NCBI GenBank assembly: GCA_964445645.1 | Contig: CAYULH010000084.1 | Span: 1 to 23,248, forward strand | Reading direction: 5' to 3' | Length of the DNA stretch: 23,248 bases | Source of the DNA: Aureispira sp964445645 | Lineage (GTDB): Bacteria > Bacteroidota > Bacteroidia > Chitinophagales > Saprospiraceae | Part shown: positions 1 through 5,699 of the stretch, one piece after another | Numbering within the stretch: the stretch's first letter is position 1 | Layout: every line of letters starts with the position of its first letter | The notes under the pieces: model-generated | What the model was told of the DNA's origin: nothing | What the model saw: the letters and a program-made list of their open reading frames with translations, nothing else | The model's database searches: none | Translations under genes and position numbers: made by a program

Positions 1-56
1 GGGGTTTTTCTAGCAGCATTCAAATTAGCTTTTTTCAGAACTTAACAGCCCTGCCT
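1..56 (+). repeat. Dispersed repeat copy A (right arm of a palindromic element)
   Basis: These 56 bases match 4375-4430 at 52 of 56 positions with no gaps. The match ends at the same point, just after the motif agccctgcct. At 4375 the sequence is the right half of a large nested palindrome, so this copy is probably the end of a second such element cut by the window edge. The sequence shows the homology directly; calling it REP/MITE-like is an inference. Confidence 0.8.
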
Positions 57-397
57 AAAAGGACGTTATAAGACAAATAAGGAAGCATTCCCCCGAAGAA
101 CTANNNNNNNNNNNNNNNNNNNNNNNNNNNNNNNNNNNNNNNNNNNNNNNNNNNNNNNNNNNNNNNNNNNNNNNNNNNNNNNNNNNNNNNNNNNNNNNNN
201 NNNATCACACAAAGCGTCCTGAAAGGACGTTATAAGACAAATAAGGAAGCATTCCCCCGAAGAACCAATCACACAAAGCGTCCTGAAAGGACGTTATAAG
301 ACAAATAAGGAAGCATTCCCCCCGAAGAACCAATCACACAAAGAGTCCTGAAAGGACGTTATAATAGAGGAAAGGAAGCATTCCTTCCGACTCACAA
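53..397 (+). repeat. ~64-bp tandem repeat array with assembly gap
   Basis: Copies begin with cctgaaaggacgttata (or a close variant) at 54, 218, 282 and 347, giving periods of 64 and 65 bp; the 65 comes from one extra C in a C run. Each unit contains gcattccccc, cgaagaac and caatcacacaaag. The copy at 347 decays after ataa. A gap lies inside the array, so the true copy number is unknown. The whole unit is conserved, including what would be spacers, so this is a tandem repeat and not a CRISPR array. The palindrome gtcct-gaa-aggac recurs once per unit. Confidence 0.85.
104..203. other. Assembly gap (100 N)
   Basis: Exactly 100 N, the usual placeholder for a gap of unknown size. Matching repeat units on both sides suggest the assembler collapsed or failed on the tandem array. 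Confidence 0.95.
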
Positions 398-583
398 AGT
401 AAAAAGAATCGTTTTTTAGCACAAGAACTTTTTAGAGACTACTTAAAAATAGTAAATTCGTGCTTTGAAATTATTAAACATGTCCTACGTGGATATTTTT
501 GAATGAAATAATGGCATTGAGAAGCTTTCTATGAAGGCAGCACATTATTCTATCTAATCAATAAAAAATAACGACTTATCTTT

Positions 584-1531
584 ATGAAAAGTATTAATTT
601 GCTAATTGCAATTTTTGTAGTAATGGGATTGTTTGCCTGTGAATCTAATTCTGACAGTACAGGCAATACAGACGCAGTAAGTGATAGTGCAACCATTAAT
701 CTTTCTTATGCTTATGGCTCCAAAATGGCAGAGGCTGTAGCTCGTTTTGGCTTAACAGAAGAAGAAAGAAATCCAGAGAAATTTGCCGAAGGTTTTATGA
801 AAGGTTTGGAAGGCGACTCTTTGGAAAATGCAGAATCACAAGCTGTACTGCAAGTGCGTCTGGGCCCCAATGGAGGTGAATCTGTAGATACAGAAGCTGC
901 CCACAAAATAGCCTATAATATGGGACTAAGTGCGGTAGGCCCACTAGCTCAAGAAGTAGAAATACCGACTTCTGATTTTGACCAAGCTGCTTTTGCTGAT
1001 GGTTTTAGAGATGTGCTCAAAGGCACTCCTTTGAGATTGGCACCCAATGTTAGAGACAGTATCTTTCAAACTTATATTGAGCCAAAAGGACAAGAATATC
1101 AGGCCAAAATGCAAGCCAAGGCAGAGGCCGAGTCAAAAGTAAACATTGTTGCTGGAGAAACATTCTTGGCCGAAAACAAGAACAACGAGGGCGTTATTAC
1201 TACCGAAAGTGGTTTGCAATACAAAATCATCAAAGAAGGAACAGGCAAACAGCCTAAGTTGACCGATCAAGTATTGACACATTATCATGGTACTTTGTTA
1301 GATGGAACAGTATTTGACAGTTCTGTAGATCGTGGACAGCCTGCTACTTTTGGAGTTAACCAAGTAATTAAAGGTTGGCAAGAAGGTATTCCATTGATGA
1401 AAGAAGGCGCAAAATACCGCTTTTATATTCCGCAAAACTTAGCTTATGGCACACGTGGTAGTGGAAAAATACCCGGAGGCTCTCTGTTGATTTTTGATGT
1501 AGAATTAATAGAAGTGAATCCTACCAAATAA
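584..1531 (+). CDS. FKBP-type peptidyl-prolyl cis-trans isomerase, lipoprotein (1 catalytic domain)
   Basis: Catalyses cis-trans isomerisation of prolyl bonds, here probably assisting folding of exported proteins. Residues 1-19 are a lipoprotein signal peptide with lipobox LFAC and lipidated Cys19, so the 315-residue product should be membrane-anchored and face the periplasm or cell surface. Residues ~35-185 form the FKBP_N-type helical dimerisation domain (SYAYGSKMAEAV; later AHKIAYNMGLSA). The catalytic FKBP domain runs from SGLQY (209) to the end, with FDSS (244-247), VIKGWQEGIPLM and LAYG. These supply the conserved aromatic and Asp ligand-pocket residues, so it should be active. This is the MIP/FkpA architecture. 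It is the first of five FKBP genes on this strand and is followed by a hairpin terminator at 1559. Confidence 0.93.
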   Translation: MKSINLLIAIFVVMGLFACESNSDSTGNTDAVSDSATINLSYAYGSKMAEAVARFGLTEEERNPEKFAEGFMKGLEGDSLENAESQAVLQVRLGPNGGESVDTEAAHKIAYNMGLSAVGPLAQEVEIPTSDFDQAAFADGFRDVLKGTPLRLAPNVRDSIFQTYIEPKGQEYQAKMQAKAEAESKVNIVAGETFLAENKNNEGVITTESGLQYKIIKEGTGKQPKLTDQVLTHYHGTLLDGTVFDSSVDRGQPATFGVNQVIKGWQEGIPLMKEGAKYRFYIPQNLAYGTRGSGKIPGGSLLIFDVELIEVNPTK

Positions 1532-1558
1532 GGAGCAACCTCACTAATAAATATTGAA

Positions 1559-1592
1559 TGGAGTTCTTACAGGGGTAAGAATTCCATTTTTT
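1559..1592 (+). terminator. Intrinsic terminator after the first FKBP gene
   Basis: Arms 1559-1570 (tggagttcttac) and 1575-1586 (gtaagaattcca) pair with one mismatch around a 4-base loop and are followed by six T. It lies inside the open frame that could begin at 1554, which argues that translation of the next gene starts downstream at 1617. Confidence 0.75.
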
Positions 1593-1616
1593 GTATTAAT
1601 TTTTTTAATTGTAAGA

Positions 1617-2573
1617 ATGTTGAAAATAAATAAAATAGGAATTCTATTACTAATAGGATGGCTAACCATGGGATTAATGGCTTGCAGCAGCAGCCAAAAA
1701 ATTGCAACCAAAAACGGCAAAAAAATGACGGCCATTCAAGCCTTTAGCTATGCTTATGGTGCCAAAATGGGAGAGGCCATCACCCGCTTTAGCTTATCCA
1801 AAGACGAAACCAACCCCGAGCAATTTGCCAAGGGATTTATGCAGGGCTTAGAAGGCGATTCGCTCGATAATGTCAAGGCTCAAGCAGCACTAGAAAAACG
1901 CATGAACCCCACCGCTGCACCTTCCGAAACCACCGAAGAAGCCCACCAAGTGGCTTACTTTATGGGGCTAAGTGCCATCAATACACTAGCACAAGTGGTC
2001 GAAATGCCCAAAAGCGATTTTGATGAAAAAAACTTTGCAGCAGGGTTTGAAGATGCCAGTACAGAACAAGAATTGCGCCTAGAAAAAAGCTATATAGACA
2101 GTGTTTTTCAGGCTTACATTGAGCCCAAAGCGGATGTCTATCGGGCCAAATTGGAAGAAAAAGCCCAATTGGAAGCACAAGCCGCCATTGCTGCTGGACA
2201 GGCATTCTTAGCAGAAAATAAGAAAAAAGAAGGCGTAATAACTACCGAAAGTGGTTTGCAATACGAAATTATCAAGGAAGGAACAGGCCCACAACCCACG
2301 CTTGAGGATCGGGTAGAAACGCATTATCATGGTACGTTGATAGATGGAACCGTCTTTGATAGCTCGGTCGATCGTGGCGAGCCGGCTACTTTTGGGGTCA
2401 ATCAAGTGATTATGGGTTGGCAAGAAGGCATTCCACTCATGAAAGAAGGCGCAAAATATCGTTTGTACATTCCACAAGAATTGGCCTATGGTATGAATTC
2501 ACCTTCGCCTGCTATTCCTGCTGGCTCTGTGTTGATTTTTGAAGTAGAATTGCTCAAAGTGAATCCTGAGTAG
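1617..2573 (+). CDS. FKBP-type peptidyl-prolyl cis-trans isomerase, lipoprotein (paralogue 2)
   Basis: A prolyl isomerase with the same plan as the gene at 584: lipobox LMAC with Cys23, an N-terminal helical FKBP_N domain (SYAYGAKMGEAITRF onward), then one FKBP domain from SGLQY (212) to the C-terminus. FDSS, VIMGWQEGIPLM and LAYG are all kept. The frame is open from an ATG at 1554, but that start puts 21 odd residues before the signal peptide and lies inside a terminator hairpin. Starting at 1617 gives a textbook lipoprotein leader and 318 residues. The protein is collinear with its neighbour along its whole length, so the two are a tandem duplication. Likely location is the periplasmic face of a membrane or the outer surface. 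Confidence 0.92.
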   Translation: MLKINKIGILLLIGWLTMGLMACSSSQKIATKNGKKMTAIQAFSYAYGAKMGEAITRFSLSKDETNPEQFAKGFMQGLEGDSLDNVKAQAALEKRMNPTAAPSETTEEAHQVAYFMGLSAINTLAQVVEMPKSDFDEKNFAAGFEDASTEQELRLEKSYIDSVFQAYIEPKADVYRAKLEEKAQLEAQAAIAAGQAFLAENKKKEGVITTESGLQYEIIKEGTGPQPTLEDRVETHYHGTLIDGTVFDSSVDRGEPATFGVNQVIMGWQEGIPLMKEGAKYRLYIPQELAYGMNSPSPAIPAGSVLIFEVELLKVNPE

Positions 2574-2723
2574 ATATACGCATACCTTTAAGAAAACCCT
2601 AACAACAGATACATGGCATTGTTTTCGTTTGTTGTGGGCTGAATGTGTATTTTAGTGCTTTGCAACCGCACTATCTAGGCATATTCTATTATTAATCCGC
2701 CAATAGTTTATAAAAATCGTATT

Positions 2724-4088
2724 ATGATTACAACCTTAAAAATAAGTACTTACATCTTATTATTTGCCCTGACCTTGGGGCTCATTTCCAACAGTCAGGC
2801 ACAAGAAGCACCAGCCGCCAAAGAAGCCAATACGGCCACAGACCCCAAAGAGGCAAAAGCCCAACGAAGCTATGCCTATGGTGCCATTATGGCCAAAAAC
2901 TTGGCTCGTACACCACTTACAGCCGAAGAAAAAAACATAGACCAATTCCTCAAGGGACTCCAAAAAGGATTGGAAGGAGATGCTGAAGCCTTGGCTACCG
3001 CTCAAGCCAATTTGCAGAAGCGTTTTGGTGCTGGTGGCACGGGCAGTGCTGGTACAGATGTAATGTATGATTTGGGCGTAAGTGCATTGGGTGCCATTGC
3101 TGTAGAAATAGAGATTCCCAAAGACGTATTTGATTATGACGAAATCAAAAAAGGCTATGAGGATGCCACCGCAGGCAAGGAGAGCAAAATGACCGACAAG
3201 GAAATGGAAGATATGCTCAACAATTTCTTTAAGCCTTATAGCGAGGCTTACCAAAAGAAAATGGAAGAAAAAGAATTGGCTGCTGCCCAAAAAGCCATTT
3301 CAGAAGGAAAAGCATTCTTAGAAAAAAATGGCAAAAGAGACGGGGTTATTACCTTGCCCAGTGGTTTGCAGTATGAGGTAATTGTAGAAGGCAAGGGGCC
3401 CAAACCAACCACTGCCGATAAAGTACAAACCCACTACCACGGCACTTTGATTGACGGTACTGTATTCGACAGTTCGGTAGATCGTGGACAGCCTGCTACT
3501 TTTGGGGTCAACCAAGTAATTAGAGGTTGGCAAGAAGGTATTCCGTTGATGAGCGTGGGCAGCAAATACAAATTTTACATTCCACAAGAATTGGCCTATG
3601 GACTCAAAGCACCTTCTCCAAAAATCCCTGGTGGCTCTACCTTGATTTTTGAAGTAGAATTGCTAGACATCAACCCTGGCGAAAAAGAATTGATGCGTAC
3701 CATCCAAGCAGGGCAAGATTTCTTGACCGAAAATGCCAAAAAACCAGGGGTAGTGATCTTACCTAGTGGCTTGCAATACATTAAGATTGTAGAAGGAGAG
3801 GGACCCAACCCAACCAAAGCCGATCGTGTAAAAGTACATTATCACGGCACGCTGATTGACGGAACTGTATTTGACAGTTCTGTAGATCGTGGACAACCAG
3901 CTACTTTTGGGGTGATGCAAGTTATTCAAGGTTGGCAAGAAGGTATTCCATTGATGAAAGTAGGAAGCAAATACCGCTTCTTTATTCCTTACGAGTTGGC
4001 CTATGGCAAACGTGCTATGGGACCAAAAATTCCAGCAGGTTCCGCCTTGATTTTTGATGTAGAATTGTTTGAAATTAATCCTAAATAA
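2724..4088 (+). CDS. Secreted FKBP-type isomerase with one FKBP_N and two tandem FKBP domains
   Basis: Product of 454 residues. The signal peptide (1-26, ending NSQA) has no lipobox, so this paralogue should be soluble and exported. FKBP_N helical domain ~45-205. Catalytic domain 1 starts at SGLQY (213) and domain 2 at SGLQY (348). Both keep HYHGTLIDGTVFDSSVDRG, GWQEGIPLM and ELAYG, so both look active. The linker (EKELMRTIQAGQDFLTENAK) repeats the helix and FLxEN segment that precedes the first FKBP domain, which shows that the duplicated unit was the linker helix plus the FKBP domain without FKBP_N. Most MIP/FkpA-type proteins carry one catalytic domain. It is followed by a strong terminator at 4113. 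Confidence 0.92.
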   Translation: MITTLKISTYILLFALTLGLISNSQAQEAPAAKEANTATDPKEAKAQRSYAYGAIMAKNLARTPLTAEEKNIDQFLKGLQKGLEGDAEALATAQANLQKRFGAGGTGSAGTDVMYDLGVSALGAIAVEIEIPKDVFDYDEIKKGYEDATAGKESKMTDKEMEDMLNNFFKPYSEAYQKKMEEKELAAAQKAISEGKAFLEKNGKRDGVITLPSGLQYEVIVEGKGPKPTTADKVQTHYHGTLIDGTVFDSSVDRGQPATFGVNQVIRGWQEGIPLMSVGSKYKFYIPQELAYGLKAPSPKIPGGSTLIFEVELLDINPGEKELMRTIQAGQDFLTENAKKPGVVILPSGLQYIKIVEGEGPNPTKADRVKVHYHGTLIDGTVFDSSVDRGQPATFGVMQVIQGWQEGIPLMKVGSKYRFFIPYELAYGKRAMGPKIPAGSALIFDVELFEINPK

Positions 4089-4112
4089 TTGGCAAAAACA
4101 TAAAAAGTGAAA

Positions 4113-4147
4113 AACAGTGTTGGAGCAATTCAACACTGTTTTTTTTA
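4113..4147 (+). terminator. Intrinsic terminator after the third FKBP gene
   Basis: Perfect 10-bp arms aacagtgttg (4113-4122) and caacactgtt (4131-4140) flank an 8-base loop, followed by six T. It ends the transcript from the first FKBP group. Confidence 0.9.
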
Positions 4148-4162
4148 TTGCTTTTTTAGTAG

Positions 4163-4466
4163 TCCCGAAGAGCAGGGTTGTTAAGTTCTAAATTTAGATT
4201 ATGGTTAACGCTAAGTTGTTAATCCCGAAGGGATGATATTATTGTAGAATATATTTAAGTATAGGTTTTGAACCCTGAAAGGGTGCTATTATCGTCTTGT
4301 AGGGGTAATAATGCCACCCTTTCAGGGTTGAATTCGTATTGTTTATGTTATTACTACAATAATATCACCCCTTCGGGGTTTTTCCAGCAGCATTCATATT
4401 AGTTTTTTCCAGAACTTAACAGCCCTGCCTGAAAGAACGAAGTAATATTACCCTGTTCTTCGGGAT
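4163..4466. repeat. ~300-bp nested palindromic intergenic element (REP/MITE-like)
   Basis: Three nested pairs of inverted arms. Outer: 4163-4190 (tcccgaagagcaggg, then ttgttaagttct) pairs in parts with 4411-4428 and 4451-4466, the right side carrying an extra ~22 bp. Middle: 4221-4247 pairs with 4354-4380 at 25 of 27 bases. Inner: 4271-4293 pairs with 4304-4329, with cctgaaaggg facing ccctttcagg. All three carry cccgaaggg or cctgaaaggg cores. A part copy lies at 1-56. It contains no open frame, so if mobile it would depend on an enzyme encoded elsewhere. Confidence 0.75.
4375..4430 (+). repeat. Dispersed repeat copy B
   Basis: Matches 1-56 at 52 of 56 bases. Here it is the right flank of the nested palindrome, starting in the middle arm and ending in the outer arm. 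Confidence 0.8.
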
Positions 4467-4595
4467 TTAAGCCTGTTTTTATATGTAATTTATTGCAATA
4501 AACATCCTGCTCTAAACTTTTTAAGGTTGCCTGACACTAACCCATCACCTAACGAATATCTACAGACTAAAATGCAATAAATTGGACGAATTGGC

Positions 4596-4603
4596 TACCT
4601 TTG
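4596..4603 (+). promoter_or_regulatory. Candidate Bacteroidota -7 box for the membrane-anchored FKBP gene
   Basis: TACCTTTG matches TAnnTTTG exactly and lies 35 bp before the ATG at 4638. No clear -33 TTTG is present at the usual distance; the nearest TTG (4582-4584) is too close. The call therefore rests on the single box. Confidence 0.45.
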
Positions 4604-4637
4604 CCACACACAAATATCTAAAACACGATCTATTCTT

Positions 4638-5129
4638 ATGAACTATACAACTGTTTTTTTGGCCATTGTAGTAATAGCATTAATTACAATATGGTGGTGG
4701 CGCAACAACAACAGCCCTGCCGCTCGTGCCAATTTATCAGCAACCATTGCCCAAGGCAAAGCCTTTTTGGAAGAAAACGAAGACCGCCCAGAGGTCGTAG
4801 CCTTGCCCAGTGGCCTGCAATACGAAATCATCCGCAAAGGAACAGGCGTGCAACCTACCCTCCAAGATCGGGTAAAGGTGCATTACCACGGCACGCTGAT
4901 TGACGGAACAGTATTTGACAGCTCTGTAGAGCGTGGACAACCTGCTACATTTGGGGTACGACAAGTGATTCAGGGCTGGCAAGAGGGCATTCCATTGATG
5001 AATGTGGGCAGCCAATACCGCTTATACATTCCACAAGAATTGGCTTATGGCAAGCAATCGCCCTCGCACAAAATACCCGCAGGTTCTACTTTAATCTTTG
5101 ATGTAGAGTTATTGGATGTCAATCCATAA
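4638..5129 (+). CDS. Membrane-anchored single-domain FKBP-type isomerase
   Basis: A prolyl isomerase of 163 residues lacking the FKBP_N dimerisation domain. Residues 4-21 are one hydrophobic segment followed by WWWRNNN; it has no lipobox and no obvious cleavage site, so it is probably a signal anchor with the catalytic domain outside the cytoplasm. A short helix (AQGKAFLEENEDRP), also seen in the paralogues, leads into the FKBP domain at SGLQY (58). HYHGTLIDGTVFDSS, VIQGWQEGIPLM and ELAYG are intact. It most resembles the second catalytic domain of the gene at 2724, so it may derive from a partial copy of that gene. It has its own promoter box and lies downstream of the palindromic element. 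Confidence 0.9.
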   Translation: MNYTTVFLAIVVIALITIWWWRNNNSPAARANLSATIAQGKAFLEENEDRPEVVALPSGLQYEIIRKGTGVQPTLQDRVKVHYHGTLIDGTVFDSSVERGQPATFGVRQVIQGWQEGIPLMNVGSQYRLYIPQELAYGKQSPSHKIPAGSTLIFDVELLDVNP

Positions 5130-5186
5130 TTCCAAGTTGGTATCAACGAGGGCATATTTATTTATACCATTCTCAACACGATTCTT

Positions 5187-5666
5187 ATGCTAACACCAAC
5201 TATACAGCAATACATACAGCAGAGTATTTTGTGTTGGTTGGCAACTGTTGATTCAGATGGTTGCCCCAATGTCTCGCCCAAGGAGCTATTTTTGAGCACC
5301 AATGAATATACCCTTGTGATTGCTCATATAGCTTCTCCACAATCCGTCAAAAACATCCAAACACAACCCAAAGTATGTGTGAGTTTTGTAGATGTATTTG
5401 TCCAGAAAGGCTACAAAATAAAAGGCAAAGCCACGCTTGTTAGTCGTCATGATTCTACTTACAAAGATTATAACAACTTATTTCAACAGCAGTATGGCAA
5501 TGCTTTTGCAATGACTGCATTTATAGTTATTGAGGTAGCAACAGTTGCCCCCATTTTGGCACCATCATACCTCTTTTATCCCGAAACAACAGAAGCAGCA
5601 CAAATTCAAAATGCCCTAGCTGCCTATCGTGTCAAAAAACTATTGGAAGACAACAAATCAAGTTGA
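5187..5666 (+). CDS. Pyridoxamine 5'-phosphate oxidase-like (FMN-binding split barrel) family protein
   Basis: A 159-residue protein of the PNPOx-like split-barrel family, whose members bind FMN, F420 or haem. The N-terminal run LCWLATVDSDGCPNVSPKE is the typical first strand pair of the family, followed by NIQTQPKVCVSFVDVFVQKGYKIKGKA, the central strands. No signal peptide, so it should be cytoplasmic. Neither substrate nor cofactor can be told from the sequence, and it is shorter than true PdxH, so pyridoxal phosphate synthesis should not be assumed. It lies 57 bp after one FKBP gene and about 33 bp before the next, on the same strand, and may be co-transcribed, but no shared function is evident. 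Confidence 0.82.
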   Translation: MLTPTIQQYIQQSILCWLATVDSDGCPNVSPKELFLSTNEYTLVIAHIASPQSVKNIQTQPKVCVSFVDVFVQKGYKIKGKATLVSRHDSTYKDYNNLFQQQYGNAFAMTAFIVIEVATVAPILAPSYLFYPETTEAAQIQNALAAYRVKKLLEDNKSS

Positions 5667-5699
5667 TTTAACTTGGGGCATGTTTCAAAAATCACTCTT

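Larger units (their letters stand above)
1..583. other. Gene-free repeat region at the left edge
   Basis: No credible gene is visible here. The region holds the end of a dispersed repeat (1-56), a ~64-bp tandem array (53-397) interrupted by 100 N, and then about 185 bp of A+T-rich DNA before the first isomerase gene. The TATTTTTG at 494-501 fits the Bacteroidota -7 consensus TAnnTTTG and could serve the gene at 584, but the nearest TTTG upstream (464-467) is 26 bp away, longer than the usual spacer, so the promoter call is weak. Confidence 0.7.
4089..4637. other. Gene-free region with terminator, nested palindrome and promoter
   Basis: Contains the terminator at 4113, the ~300-bp palindromic element at 4163-4466, and a leader of about 170 bp in front of the membrane-anchored FKBP gene with a TACCTTTG promoter box at 4596. 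No open frame here looks like a gene. Confidence 0.75.

Noticed and set aside
53..397. CRISPR array
   Set aside because: The period of 64-65 bp suits a repeat plus spacer, but the whole unit is identical from copy to copy, so there are no variable spacers.
1554..1616. Extended N-terminus of the second FKBP lipoprotein
   Set aside because: It lies inside a terminator hairpin and would place 21 residues before a complete lipoprotein signal peptide.
2580..2650. Terminator after the second FKBP gene
   Set aside because: acaaca and tgttgt can pair, but the arms are only 6 bp around a long loop with no T run, too weak to list.
2760..3290. Long minus-strand frame opposite the third FKBP gene
   Set aside because: It is antisense to a well-supported FKBP_N coding region, with Cys/Phe/Gly-rich low-complexity translation typical of a shadow.
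5673..5699. TTG start for the two-module FKBP gene
   Set aside because: The ATG nine codons later begins a normal signal peptide. The extra residues add nothing recognisable.
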